Notes: a model not told the origin generated them from the sequence alone. Numbered from the stretch's first letter, positions 20,248 through 29,315 are shown. The stretch: 64,000 nucleotides of DNA from Microvirga sp052114605 (GCF_052114605.1 NZ_JBFRFB010000008.1:124001-188000); one strand, 5' to 3'. A program made the numbers and translations.

Positions 20248-21015
20248 ATGAAAAGCAAGAACCAACTCGCCCTCGCTCCTTACGTCTTCACTATCGGCTT
20301 CTTTCTGCTGTGGGAGCTCGCCTGCCACGTCCTCAAGATTTCAAGCTTCATCCTGCCCGCGCCCTCCACGATTCTCGCGGCCGTGTGGGAGTACCGCACT
20401 CAGCTTGCCTATCATGCGATGCACACGCTCTGGATGACCCTGGCAGGCTTCGGCCTCGCGGTTGGCTTCGGCCTGGTACTCGGCATGGTGCTGGGCTCGT
20501 CGCGTCTCATCAACGCGGGCACCTATCCGCTGCTTGTCGGCTTCAACTCGGTGCCGAAAGTGGCCGTGGTGCCGATCCTCGTATTCTGGTTCGGCGTCGG
20601 CTGGGTGCCGCCAGTGCTGACCGCTTTCCTCATCTCGTTCTTTCCCATCGTGGTGAATGTCGCCACCGGCATCGCGACGGTGGAGCCCGAGATGGAGGAC
20701 GTGCTGCGCGCGCTCGGCGCTTCGAAGAAGGACATCGTGTTCAAGGTCGGCGTGCCGCGCGCCATGCCGTATTTCTTCGGCTCGCTCAAAGTGGCGATCA
20801 CGCTCGCCTATGTAGGCTCCGTCATCGGCGAGCAGAACGCCTCGAATGTCGGCATCGGCAACCTGCTCACCCGTGCCTCCGCCGCCTTCGAGGTGCCGCT
20901 CGTCTGGGCTGCCCTCCTGGTGCTCGCGGTGCTCGGCGTGTTAATGTACGCGATCACGGCTTATGCGGAGCGCTCCATGACCGGCTGGGCGCAGCGCTCG
21001 CAGATGGCGGCTTAA
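20248..21015 (+). CDS. ABC transporter permease (NitT/TauT type)
   Basis: A 255-residue inner-membrane permease with six predicted membrane segments and the EAA-type loop MEDVLRALGASKKDIVFKVG that docks on the ATPase. The ATG at 20248 is preferred over an upstream in-frame ATG that lies inside the ATPase gene. Third gene of the binding protein-ATPase-permease operon. A hairpin repeat right after the stop may end the transcript. Confidence 0.9.
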   Translation: MKSKNQLALAPYVFTIGFFLLWELACHVLKISSFILPAPSTILAAVWEYRTQLAYHAMHTLWMTLAGFGLAVGFGLVLGMVLGSSRLINAGTYPLLVGFNSVPKVAVVPILVFWFGVGWVPPVLTAFLISFFPIVVNVATGIATVEPEMEDVLRALGASKKDIVFKVGVPRAMPYFFGSLKVAITLAYVGSVIGEQNASNVGIGNLLTRASAAFEVPLVWAALLVLAVLGVLMYAITAYAERSMTGWAQRSQMAA

Positions 21016-21016
21016 C

Positions 21017-21082
21017 GCATGATCCGGAACCAGCGGTCCGCGCCAGCGAAAAGTGGGAACCGGTTTTCCGAAAAGATCATGC
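21017..21082. repeat. GCATGATC palindromic repeat
   Basis: GCATGATCCGGAACC at one end and GATCATGC at the other enclose AAAGTGGGAACCGGTTTTCC, an internal hairpin. Elements of this type are common between rhizobial genes. It separates the convergent permease and CobW genes and may act as a bidirectional terminator. Confidence 0.75.
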
Positions 21083-21095
21083 GAGCTTCGAAGGC

Positions 21096-22241
21096 CTACC
21101 GCCTCAACGACAACGGGTTGTCCGAAAGCGCCGCCGCATCCGGTTGATCGATGGCGGGATTGCCGAGAAACGCGTTCCAGAGCTTTTCGACCGTCTCACG
21201 CTCCAGATCGTCCACGATGAAGACGATGCGGCTGCGGCGGTCCTCGCTTGGCCAGCGCGGCAGCACGGCGGGCATGTGGATCACATGCTGCACGCCGTGA
21301 ATGACCACCGGATGCTCCGGATCCTCGGCGAGAGCCACGAGGCCCTTCACGCGCAGCAGCTTCGTGCCTTGCGATGAGCGCAGCAGGTCGAGGAACATGT
21401 CGAGCGTGCCCTGGCGGATGGGCTGGTCGCTCGTGAGGCAGAAAGCGCGGATGCGCTCGTCGTGCCGGTTCACATCGTGGTGATGATGATCGTGCCCATG
21501 ATGGCCGTGATGATGGTGCCCGTGCTGATGGGCATGGCTTTCCCGCTCGGCCGCTTCCACGGCCTCCGTCTTCAGCCAATCGGCGACATCGGCGATCTTG
21601 CCGTCGATGCCGAAGAGGCCGCCGGCGATGATGTCTTCGACCGGCACATCCGCATCTAGAATGGACGCGCCGGGATTGAGCTGATGCAGGCGCTCGCGCA
21701 AGGCGGTGACGACTTGCTGATCGGACGCGAGGTCTGTCTTCGCGAGCACGATGCGCTCCGCGACGGCAGCCTGCTTCACGGCCTCGCGATGGGCGTCGAG
21801 AGTGGCGGAACCATTCACCGCATCGATCACCGTCACTACGCCCTCTACCGCGTAGCGCATGGAAAGATAGGGATGATAGAGCACCGCATGCAGGATCGGC
21901 GCCGGATCCGCGAGGCCCGTGGTTTCGATGATCACGCGCTTGAAAGGCAGGATGCGGTTGTTGTCGCGCTTGCGCAGAAGGTCCTCGAGCGTCGCGATCA
22001 AATCGCCGCGCACGGTGCAGCAGAGGCAGCCCGCGGAGAGCAGCACCATGCCTTCATCGACCGTCTCGACGAGCAGGTGATCGAGGCCGATCTCGCCGAA
22101 TTCGTTCATGATCACAACACTGTCCTGCATGGCCGGGCTTTTCAGCATGCGGTTGAGGAGCGTCGTTTTTCCGGCACCGAGGAAGCCGGTGAGGATCGTG
22201 AGCGGGATCGGGGCGGGAGGGGTCATCGGCTTGTCCGTCAT
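21096..22241 (-). CDS. CobW family GTP-binding metallochaperone with His-rich loop
   Basis: A 381-residue G3E-family GTPase. The P-loop TGFLGAGKTTLLNRML is at residues 18-33, the metal-binding CxCC is SAGCLCCTVRGD near residue 72, and a His-rich stretch of about 25 residues (HAHQHGHHHHGHHGHDHHHH) lies near residue 240, followed by the CobW C-terminal domain. Such proteins deliver zinc or cobalt to client enzymes. It starts 3 bases after the EamA gene stop, so the two are cotranscribed. The name CobW gives no proof of a cobalamin role; zinc allocation (ZNG1-type) is as likely. Confidence 0.9.
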   Translation of the reverse strand: MTDKPMTPPAPIPLTILTGFLGAGKTTLLNRMLKSPAMQDSVVIMNEFGEIGLDHLLVETVDEGMVLLSAGCLCCTVRGDLIATLEDLLRKRDNNRILPFKRVIIETTGLADPAPILHAVLYHPYLSMRYAVEGVVTVIDAVNGSATLDAHREAVKQAAVAERIVLAKTDLASDQQVVTALRERLHQLNPGASILDADVPVEDIIAGGLFGIDGKIADVADWLKTEAVEAAERESHAHQHGHHHHGHHGHDHHHHDVNRHDERIRAFCLTSDQPIRQGTLDMFLDLLRSSQGTKLLRVKGLVALAEDPEHPVVIHGVQHVIHMPAVLPRWPSEDRRSRIVFIVDDLERETVEKLWNAFLGNPAIDQPDAAALSDNPLSLRR

Positions 22242-22244
22242 GCT

Positions 22245-23150
22245 TCAATCCGCGATGGGCACCAGGGGTGCGTTCTTCAAATGGCGCTGTTCCAGGAGAA
22301 CGTTGGCGATGATGGCGGCGAGCACAAGGGCGCCACCCGCGATTTGCAGGGGCGCAAGGCTCTCCTGCAGGATGAGCGCCGATGAGACGGCCGCCACGAC
22401 CGGCTCGGTGCAATAGATGATCCCGGCGGCAACAGCAGAGATGCGCCCCAGCGCCAGAAATTGCAGGATGAAGCCGAACATGTAGCCGCCGATGGTCAGG
22501 CCGACAGCCAGAGGCGCGAGCGCGAGCGTCGATGGCCCAGCAAGCTGCCCGGTCGCCAGGCTGATGAGAAAAGCGGTCGGCAGCACGATCACGTGAATCC
22601 AGAACACTTTCGCCACCACGCCGGTCCTGCGGCAGCGGGCGGCGGCGAAGAACTGGAACGCGGTCGCGACGCTGGCGCCGAAGGCGAGGGCTAGGCCGCG
22701 CCAGTCGAGATCACCGAGGGCAGGTCCCACGACCAGGATCACGCCGAGCGTGGCAATCGCCGCGACGCCGATCAGCGTCGGGGTGAGCCGCGTTCTTTCC
22801 ACGAAGGGGCTGGCGAGCACGATCAGGATCGGGAAGGTGTAGAACACCACCGCTGCGACCGTGACCGGAATGAAGGCCACGGAGGAGAGGTAGCAGAGTC
22901 CTACCAGGGCTGTGGAGATGCCGAGCAGCAGGATCGTCCCTCGCTCCTCACGGGCCATGCGCAGCGACCAGCGCGCGGCAAAGGCCACGAGGGTGACCAG
23001 CCCCAGCATCAGCAGCACCCGGTAGACCACGATGGCCGAACCGCTGGCGCCCGCAAAGGATGCCATCCGTGCATAGACGATGTTGAAGCCGTAGAGGCTG
23101 GCGGAAACGAGGGCGAAGGCGAGGCCCGTGGCGTGGGTCGAACGCGGCAT
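22245..23150 (-). CDS. EamA/DMT family transporter
   Basis: A 301-residue inner-membrane protein with ten hydrophobic segments arranged as two EamA repeats (residues about 8-140 and 155-290). Family members export amino acids, nucleosides or other metabolites, and the substrate is unknown here. It is the first gene of a two-gene unit with the CobW GTPase. Confidence 0.85.
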   Translation of the reverse strand: MPRSTHATGLAFALVSASLYGFNIVYARMASFAGASGSAIVVYRVLLMLGLVTLVAFAARWSLRMAREERGTILLLGISTALVGLCYLSSVAFIPVTVAAVVFYTFPILIVLASPFVERTRLTPTLIGVAAIATLGVILVVGPALGDLDWRGLALAFGASVATAFQFFAAARCRRTGVVAKVFWIHVIVLPTAFLISLATGQLAGPSTLALAPLAVGLTIGGYMFGFILQFLALGRISAVAAGIIYCTEPVVAAVSSALILQESLAPLQIAGGALVLAAIIANVLLEQRHLKNAPLVPIAD

Positions 23151-23222
23151 GTCACTTCATCTTGTCAGGCTCGCACCGTTCGCGCGGATCGGGGGTGAAT
23201 GCAAGGACAAACCCGAGAAAGC

Positions 23223-23252
23223 AGAACGCCCGGCTGGAGGGCCGGGCGTTCT
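23223..23252 (-). terminator. Strong hairpin terminator after the D,D-carboxypeptidase gene
   Basis: A perfect 12-bp stem, AGAACGCCCGGC with GCCGGGCGTTCT, and a six-base loop, 20 bases beyond the stop codon. The T-tract on the minus strand is imperfect (TTTCTCGGGTTT), so termination efficiency is uncertain. Confidence 0.65.
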
Positions 23253-23272
23253 GGGAAAACAATGCGGAACGG

Positions 23273-24640
23273 TCAGTTCGCCGCCGATTTCGGCTTGGAT
23301 GCGGCCTCGGCCTTCTGCGCCTTCGGCTTGGTGGTGGCCTTCTGTTCGGCGGGCTTCTTGTCGCCGGCTTTGCTCTGGCCGCTCACCGGCTTGACGGTGA
23401 CCGTGACGCGGCCCTTGCCCTTGGTGGTCTTGGTGTCCTCGTCATCTGTGGCGTCGGACTCCTTGGACACGGCCTGCTTGGTTGATTTCTTCGGCGTCGC
23501 GGTCTTCTTCTTTGCGGTGCGGGCCTTTTCGGCAGCCTCCTCGGCTGCAGCCTGGGCGGCCAGTTCGGCCTCGCTCGGAGGATTCAGCCCGACCCAGACC
23601 CGCTCCGGCACCACGGCGGTGCGGGGGCCGAGCACGGTGCGCACGGGCTTCTGGGCGTCGCCCGCAAAGGCCATGACTTCGGAGGAGAAGAGATTCGGAA
23701 CGCCTGTATCCTCGGACGCTACCGGCGTGCCCTCTTCCTCCTGGGGCATCGGGCCGCGACGGTCGCAGATCACCGGGCGCATGTCCGGGGGCGTGGTGTT
23801 GGCGGAGGCGGGCAGGGCGGCCAGTTCGGGATTGGTGAAGTTCACCTTGCTGTTGAAGCCGCGGTCGAACAGCTCCGCCGCCTTCATGGTGCGCTCGTTG
23901 GCGGAAGGCGCACCCATCACGACGGTGATCAGGTGGCGGCCGTTGCGGGTGGCGCTGGCCACCACGTTGAAGCCCGCCGAGCAGATGAAGCCGGTCTTCA
24001 TGCCGTCGGCGCCGGGATAGCGGCCGATGAGGCCGTTGGTGTTGCGCATGATGCGGCGGCCGAACTGGACGGCGCCGATATGGAACAGATCCTGGTGGTC
24101 CGGGAACTCGCGCAGGAGCGCACGGGCCAGGATCGCCATGTCCTGGGCGGTCGTCTGGTTGCGCTCGTCGGGCAGGCCGTGCGGATTGGCGAAATGGCTG
24201 TTCCTCATGCCCAGGTGCTGGGCATGGGCGTTCATCAGCTCCGCAAAGCCGTCGATGGAGCCGCCGATATTCTCGGCGATGGTGGCGGCAATATCGTTCG
24301 CCGACTTCACCATCATGATCTTGAGGGCGTTGTCGAGGCGGATCTCCGTGCCTGGCTTGAAGCCCATTTTGGAGGGCGGCAGCGCGGCAGCGGTGTCGGT
24401 GACCGTCAGGAGCGTCTCCATGCTCATCTGGCCGCTGCGCACCTTGTCGAGGGCGACGTAAGCCGTCATCAGCTTGGTGATGGAGGCCGGGAACCAGGGG
24501 TCCGTGGCCTTCTCCGCATGCAGGACTCGGCCGGATTCGACCTCGACCACGAGGGCAGGTCCGCCAGCCGCCAGGGCCGGGCCGCTCACGAGGGCAGCAA
24601 AGGCGAAAGCGGTCACACGGAGGGTGCGGCTAACGTTCAT
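23273..24640 (-). CDS. D-alanyl-D-alanine carboxypeptidase (PBP5/6-like)
   Basis: Trims the terminal D-Ala from peptidoglycan stem peptides in the periplasm. The 455-residue protein has a signal peptide (VTAFAFAALVSGPALAAGG), the SxxK motif in ASITKLMTAY, the SxN motif in KSANDIAATIAENIGG and the KTG motif in DGMKTGFICSAG. The last ~110 residues are a low-complexity Ala/Lys/Pro-rich tail, unlike the short amphipathic anchor of E. coli PBP5. A shorter paralogue lies at 38379-39317. Confidence 0.92.
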   Translation of the reverse strand: MNVSRTLRVTAFAFAALVSGPALAAGGPALVVEVESGRVLHAEKATDPWFPASITKLMTAYVALDKVRSGQMSMETLLTVTDTAAALPPSKMGFKPGTEIRLDNALKIMMVKSANDIAATIAENIGGSIDGFAELMNAHAQHLGMRNSHFANPHGLPDERNQTTAQDMAILARALLREFPDHQDLFHIGAVQFGRRIMRNTNGLIGRYPGADGMKTGFICSAGFNVVASATRNGRHLITVVMGAPSANERTMKAAELFDRGFNSKVNFTNPELAALPASANTTPPDMRPVICDRRGPMPQEEEGTPVASEDTGVPNLFSSEVMAFAGDAQKPVRTVLGPRTAVVPERVWVGLNPPSEAELAAQAAAEEAAEKARTAKKKTATPKKSTKQAVSKESDATDDEDTKTTKGKGRVTVTVKPVSGQSKAGDKKPAEQKATTKPKAQKAEAASKPKSAAN

Positions 24641-24920
24641 ACGGAACGACTCCTAAGGGCATCACACGACGGTCGGAGAGGGGATTTTAGAGTCCCGCTT
24701 GCTAGCTGGACTATATTTTTAGCGCCAAACCGTAGCTTTGACTAGGTGAATGGCGTGATCTCTACCCGCATGCCCTTGTTCTAACGAATTCCGTGGCAAG
24801 AGAGTGGCAAGAGCGGCGCGGTTTGAAGGATGAGATGGTTTTTAGTCCTCCTTTCTTGTCGCAACGGCAACCGGATGGTATCGAATATTATTGCATTCGC
24901 GCTCACATCGGAAATTGTTC

Positions 24921-26075
24921 ATGGCCACGGATACCGCTCCATCCAATGAAAAGCCCACCTATCGCGACCTTCAGGTAGGCGATCCCGCACCGTGGTTCCA
25001 CCAGAACTCGACCAGCAATCCGCAATTTCATTTCGAGACGGCGGCCGGTCGCTATCTCGTTCTTTGCTTCTTCGGTACGGCCTCCGACGAGATCGGACGC
25101 GCGGCTCTCAGGACCTTCCAGGAAGACCATCGGTCTCTCTTCGACGATGATAAGATCTCGATCTTCGGCGTAAGCGCGGACCCGAGCGACGAGAGCGAGA
25201 ACAAGGCCACGCAGTCCATCCCCGGCATTCGCCATTTCTGGGATTTCGACGGCAAGGTCAGCCGCCTTTACGGTTCCGTCCCTCAAAATTCCACAAACGC
25301 CCAGGGCTCAGTTCCGATGCGTCGGTTCTGGATGGTGCTCAACCCGACCATGCGCATCCGTGCCATCTTCCCCTTCAGGGCGGACGGCAGCGACCGCGAG
25401 GAGGTCATGGCCTACCTGCGCGATCTGCCTCCCGTGGACCGTTTCGCGGGCTTCGAGATGTTTGCGCCGATCCTCATCGTCCCGGACGTGTTCGAGCCCG
25501 AGTTCTGCCGTCACCTGATCGGGCTTTACGAGAAGCATGGTGGTGAGGAATCCGGCTTCATGCGTGAGGTCAACGGCAAGACCGTGGCGGCGCACGATCC
25601 CAATCACAAGCGCCGCAAGGACTACACGATTGAGGATCAGAATTTGATCACTCAGGTCCAGCGCCGCATCATCCGCCGCGTGAATCCCGAGATCCAGAAG
25701 ATTCATTTCTTCACGCCGACCCGCATGGAGCGTTACATCGTCTCCTGCTATGCAGCCGAAGACGGCGGGCATTTCCGTGCGCACCGGGACAACACCACCA
25801 AGGGAACGGCGCATCGCCGCTTTGCGGTGTCGATCAACCTCAACGCCGATTTCGAGGGCGGCGAGGTGAGCTTCCCGGAATATGGCCCGCGCAGCTACAA
25901 GGCCCCTCTCGGCGGGGCCGTGGTGTTCACGACCCCGATGCTCCACGCAGTATCGAAGGTCACATCCGGCCGCCGCTTCGTCTTCCTGCCCTTCCTCTAC
26001 GATGAGGCGGCGGCGAAAGTCCGCGAGGCGAACAACGCCCATTTGGGCGAGGGCGTGGGTGGCTACAAAGCCTAA
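24921..26075 (+). CDS. Peroxiredoxin-like domain fused to 2OG-Fe(II) prolyl-hydroxylase domain
   Basis: A 384-residue two-domain protein. Residues 14-170 have the thioredoxin fold of the AhpC/TSA family (VGDPAPWF, then LVLCFFGTASDEIGR), but the peroxidatic Cys expected after this strand is missing (GTASDE), so this half is probably not a peroxidase. Residues 185-384 form a prolyl-4-hydroxylase type dioxygenase with the HxD pair in HFRAHRDNT (H288, D290), the distal H342 in MLHAVSKV and R351/R352 for 2-oxoglutarate. The target is unknown. The ATG at 24921 is taken; the gene stands alone and converges on the LOG gene. Confidence 0.85.
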   Translation: MATDTAPSNEKPTYRDLQVGDPAPWFHQNSTSNPQFHFETAAGRYLVLCFFGTASDEIGRAALRTFQEDHRSLFDDDKISIFGVSADPSDESENKATQSIPGIRHFWDFDGKVSRLYGSVPQNSTNAQGSVPMRRFWMVLNPTMRIRAIFPFRADGSDREEVMAYLRDLPPVDRFAGFEMFAPILIVPDVFEPEFCRHLIGLYEKHGGEESGFMREVNGKTVAAHDPNHKRRKDYTIEDQNLITQVQRRIIRRVNPEIQKIHFFTPTRMERYIVSCYAAEDGGHFRAHRDNTTKGTAHRRFAVSINLNADFEGGEVSFPEYGPRSYKAPLGGAVVFTTPMLHAVSKVTSGRRFVFLPFLYDEAAAKVREANNAHLGEGVGGYKA

Positions 26076-26090
26076 TGGCGGGTCAGCCGT

Positions 26091-26669
26091 TCAGCGCTCC
26101 CCGGCCTTGATCCATTTATCGACTCGGGGCGGCTCGTAGGCGCGGATCGCGTCGATCAGGGCCGCCGGTTCGTCCTGCACGATCAGCATGGCGCGGTGAA
26201 TGGGCTTTACGAAGCCGCGTTCCACCACGTCGTCGAGGAAATCCGCGAGCTTGTCGTAGAAGCCGGCGACATTGAGCAGGGCGCAGGGCTTCTTGTGATA
26301 GCCGAGCTGCGCCCAGGTCCAGACCTCGAACAATTCCTCGAACGTCCCGAGGCCGCCGGGCAGGGCGATGAACCCGTCGGAGAGCTCCGCCATCATCGCC
26401 TTGCGCTCATGCATGGAGCCGACCACCCGCAGGTCGCTTAAAGACGCATGCGCGATCTCCTTGTCGGCGAGGGCTTGCGGCATCACGCCGATCACGCGGC
26501 CGCCATTCGCCAGCACCGCATCCGCAACAGCGCCCATGAGGCCGACCGACGCGCCGCCATAGACAAGCTCGATCCCGTTTCGCGCCAAGGTCTCGCCGAG
26601 CAGGCGGGCGGTTTCGAGATAGACGGGATCCTGGCCCGCGCTGGAGCCGCAGAAAACACAAAGACGCAT
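26091..26669 (-). CDS. LOG family protein (cytokinin riboside 5'-monophosphate phosphoribohydrolase type)
   Basis: A 192-residue Rossmann-like protein with the LOG signatures GSMHERKAMM (catalytic Arg) and PGGLGTFEEL (catalytic Glu and phosphate loop). LOG proteins release bases from nucleoside 5'-monophosphates, which makes free cytokinins in plants and plant-associated bacteria; in other bacteria the substrate may be AMP or related nucleotides. The ATG at 26669 starts the typical MRLCVFCGSS. It is divergent from the thiolase gene. Confidence 0.9.
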   Translation of the reverse strand: MRLCVFCGSSAGQDPVYLETARLLGETLARNGIELVYGGASVGLMGAVADAVLANGGRVIGVMPQALADKEIAHASLSDLRVVGSMHERKAMMAELSDGFIALPGGLGTFEELFEVWTWAQLGYHKKPCALLNVAGFYDKLADFLDDVVERGFVKPIHRAMLIVQDEPAALIDAIRAYEPPRVDKWIKAGER

Positions 26670-26815
26670 GAGATATGTCCGACGATTCGTTCTTGAGCCT
26701 CCATGGAGGCCCAAGCTGCGGCAAATTCAAGGGGCGCGAGCGCGCCTGGGCGGCTTGCCGAACGGTGCGAACCATTCCACCTTATGCTCAAGAAACAATT
26801 TATCAGGAGACGCTC

Positions 26816-27982
26816 ATGACAGCCTGTATCGTCGGCTGGGCCCATACCCCCTTCGGCAAGCTCGATACGGAAACGGTCGAGAGCCTGATCACCCGTGTCG
26901 CCGGCGAGGCGCTGGAGCATGCGGGGATCGGGCCGGAGGATGTGGACGAGGTCGTGCTCGGCCATTTCAACGGCGGCTTCTCGCCCCAGGATTTCACGGC
27001 ATCGTTGGTGTTCCAGACGAGCGACAAGTTCCGCTTCAAGCCCGCGACCCGGGTGGAGAATGCCTGCGCCACCGGCTCCGCCGCCGTGCATCAGGCCATC
27101 AAGACCATCGAGGCCAAACGCGCCAAGACCGTGCTCGTGGTCGGCGTCGAGCAGATGACGAAGACGCCGGGGCCTGAGATCGGCAACATCCTCTTACGCT
27201 GTTCCTATGTGCAAGAAGACGGCAACACGCCCGGCGGCTTCGCAGGTGTCTTCGGCAAGATCGCGAGCTCCTATTTCCAGCGCCATGGCGACCAGTCCGA
27301 TGCGCTGGCGTTGATCGCGGCCAAGAACCACAAGAATGGCGTGGACAATCCCTATGCGCAGATGCGCAAGGATCTTGGCTTCGAGTTCTGCCGCGCCGAG
27401 AGCGAGAAGAACCCCTTCGTCGCCGGCCCCCTTAAGCGCACGGATTGCTCCCTCGTGTCGGACGGCGCCGCCGCCCTCGTTCTGGCCGATACGGAAACCG
27501 CGCTTCGCATGAAGCGGGCGGTTGCCTTCCGCGCCACGGCCCATGCGCAGGATTTCCTGCCCATGTCGAAGCGGGACATCGTCCAGTTCGAAGGCTGCGC
27601 GGAGGCCTGGCGCCGGGCCCTGGACCAGGCAGGCATCCAGCTCTCCGATCTCTCCTTCGTCGAGACGCATGACTGCTTCACCATCGCGGAACTCATCGAA
27701 TACGAGGCGATGGGGCTCACGCCTCCCGGTCAGGGGGCGATAGCAGTCAAGGAAGGCTGGACGAACCGTGACGGCAAGCTGCCGGTGAACCCGTCCGGCG
27801 GCCTCAAGGCCAAGGGCCATCCCATCGGCGCGACGGGCGTGTCCATGCACGCGCTCTCCGCCATGCAGCTCTGCGAGGAGGCCGGCGGCATCCAGGTGCA
27901 GAACCCGAAGCTCGGCGGCATCTTCAACATGGGCGGCGCGGCGGTGGCCAATTACGTGAGCGTGCTGGAGCGGATCAAATAG
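26816..27982 (+). CDS. Thiolase family protein (acetyl-CoA acetyltransferase type)
   Basis: A 388-residue thiolase-fold enzyme. The nucleophilic Cys is C84 in ENACATGSAA, a conserved His is in ETHDCFTIAE, and GHPIGATGVSMHAL is the C-terminal signature. The layout resembles SCP-x/acetyl-CoA acetyltransferase type thiolases, which act on CoA thioesters of fatty or branched acids. A CAGGAGA ribosome-binding site 5 bases before the ATG at 26816 fixes the start. No beta-oxidation partner is adjacent, so the pathway is not defined. Confidence 0.88.
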   Translation: MTACIVGWAHTPFGKLDTETVESLITRVAGEALEHAGIGPEDVDEVVLGHFNGGFSPQDFTASLVFQTSDKFRFKPATRVENACATGSAAVHQAIKTIEAKRAKTVLVVGVEQMTKTPGPEIGNILLRCSYVQEDGNTPGGFAGVFGKIASSYFQRHGDQSDALALIAAKNHKNGVDNPYAQMRKDLGFEFCRAESEKNPFVAGPLKRTDCSLVSDGAAALVLADTETALRMKRAVAFRATAHAQDFLPMSKRDIVQFEGCAEAWRRALDQAGIQLSDLSFVETHDCFTIAELIEYEAMGLTPPGQGAIAVKEGWTNRDGKLPVNPSGGLKAKGHPIGATGVSMHALSAMQLCEEAGGIQVQNPKLGGIFNMGGAAVANYVSVLERIK

Positions 27983-28012
27983 ACGCTTCTGCCGAAGCTA
28001 TGCGCTTCACGA

Positions 28013-28101
28013 CGTCACCGGCCTTGTGCCGGTGATCCCGATTGATTGATGCGTATCGCTTTTCGGATCGGGATGGCCGGGACAAGCCCGGCCATGACGA
28101 G
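28013..28101 (-). repeat. Palindromic repeat, GTCATGGCCGGGC family, copy B
   Basis: Inverted relative of 16690-16780. It begins GTCACCGGCCTTGTGCCGGTG and ends GGACAAGCCCGGCCATGACG. It lies between the convergent thiolase and bolA genes, where its two hairpins could stop both transcripts. Confidence 0.75.
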
Positions 28102-28110
28102 AGGGGAGCC

Positions 28111-28377
28111 TTACTCCCCCGGCGCCTTGGCCTGAATCGCCAGGGCGTGCAGACCTCTGTCGAAGGCTCCTTTCAGAACGTCGTTCACAAGGCGGTGACG
28201 CTCCACGCGGCTCTTGCCTGAGAAGGCGTCCGACACGATATAAAGACGGAAGTGAGTTTCACCCCCCTCCCTCCAGCCTCCATGGCCGCGATGCTGCTCC
28301 GATTCGTCGGTGACGGTGAGCGCGGAGGGCTGCAACCGCTCCTGCAGATTCTGTGTGATCCAATCGGTTAGGGTCAT
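28111..28377 (-). CDS. BolA family protein
   Basis: An 88-residue BolA protein with the family run HRGHGGWREGGETHFRLYIV and the SGKSRVERHRLVND helix. BolA proteins pair with monothiol glutaredoxins and bind Fe-S clusters through the invariant C-terminal His, here in GLHALAIQAKAPGE. It is divergent from the J-domain gene across a gap filled by a 110-bp repeat. The bolA/J-domain/cobS/cobT order is common in Hyphomicrobiales, as I recall. Confidence 0.93.
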   Translation of the reverse strand: MTLTDWITQNLQERLQPSALTVTDESEQHRGHGGWREGGETHFRLYIVSDAFSGKSRVERHRLVNDVLKGAFDRGLHALAIQAKAPGE

Positions 28378-28386
28378 GCTGCCTCC

Positions 28387-28496
28387 AGCATCGGACCCAA
28401 AAGTGGACTTGCACTTCTGGGACGAATCCGATGCTTTCTCCTTTAGTTAGAACATCGGTCCGGCAAAAACCGGATCCACTTTTTGCACGATGCTCT
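28387..28496 (+). repeat. About 110-bp palindromic repeat, AGCATCGG family, copy 2
   Basis: Starts AGCATCGGACCCAAAAGTGG and ends CCACTTTTTGCACGATGCT, the same layout as 16788-16899. It occupies most of the divergent bolA/J-domain promoter region. Confidence 0.8.
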
Positions 28497-28578
28497 TGTA
28501 AACCTTTTTGAACGGGTCTGCGGCGAAAAGCTCTCAGGCCTTGGCTGAAGGCTCCTAGCCCCTCATAATCGCTGAATC

Positions 28579-29202
28579 ATGGATCTCAACTCGCCTTTTT
28601 TCGACCGTATCCGGATCAAGTCTTCCAGCGACGAACCGCAGGAGGTCAAGGGTCCTGTCTGTGAGCACCCCGCCTGCAAGGCCGCGGGCGAATTCCGCGC
28701 GCCCAAGGGGCGGGACCGGGAAGGCCAGTATTGGCGCTTCTGCCTCCAGCACGTGCGCGAGTACAACGCCTCGTACAACTATTTCACCGGCATGTCCGAT
28801 TCGGCGGTGGCGGCCTACCAGAAGGATGCCGTCATCGGTCATCGCCCCACCTGGGCCATGGGCGTGAACACCTCCGGCAAGGATGAGGGAACCAAGGGCG
28901 AGACGCGGGATTGGGCCTATGTGGACCCGCTGGGGATCCTCCGGGGTGAGGATTTCACCAAGACCAGGGCCCGCCGGAGCAATCCGGAGCCGAAGCGTCC
29001 CCGCTATTCAGGGGCGGTGCGCCGGGCGCTCGACATCCTGGGTCTCGACGAGACCGCCGATGGTCCTGCCATCAAGGCTCAATACAAGGCCCTGGTGAAG
29101 CGGTTCCACCCGGACGCCAATGGCGGCGACCGTTCCTTCGAGGAGCGGCTGCGGGATATCATCAAGTCGCATGATATCCTGAAAAGCGCCGGTCTGTGCT
29201 GA
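28579..29202 (+). CDS. J-domain (DnaJ-like) protein
   Basis: A 207-residue cytoplasmic protein with a C-terminal J domain (about residues 150-207, RALDILGLDETADGPAIKAQ then KRFHPDANGG with the HPD tripeptide) that would stimulate an Hsp70. The N-terminal part has two Cys-His clusters (CEHPACKAAGEF and FCLQHVREYN) that could bind zinc. It lies upstream of cobS in the same direction, suggesting a chaperone role for the CobST complex or for a neighbour; that link is inference. Confidence 0.88.
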   Translation: MDLNSPFFDRIRIKSSSDEPQEVKGPVCEHPACKAAGEFRAPKGRDREGQYWRFCLQHVREYNASYNYFTGMSDSAVAAYQKDAVIGHRPTWAMGVNTSGKDEGTKGETRDWAYVDPLGILRGEDFTKTRARRSNPEPKRPRYSGAVRRALDILGLDETADGPAIKAQYKALVKRFHPDANGGDRSFEERLRDIIKSHDILKSAGLC

Positions 29203-29315
29203 CCCATAAGACTTTTCTGCAGGTGACCCCGGCTTTTTAGGAAATTGCGCCGCGCAGCCATGGGGTTTAAGAAGCCATGGCATCAACGAAACAAACATCC
29301 GACCGAGAGGCCCCA

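Noticed and set aside
28380..29315. Possible cobalamin riboswitch ahead of cobS
   Set aside because: No B12-box-like sequence could be found; the hairpins there belong to the 110-bp repeat.
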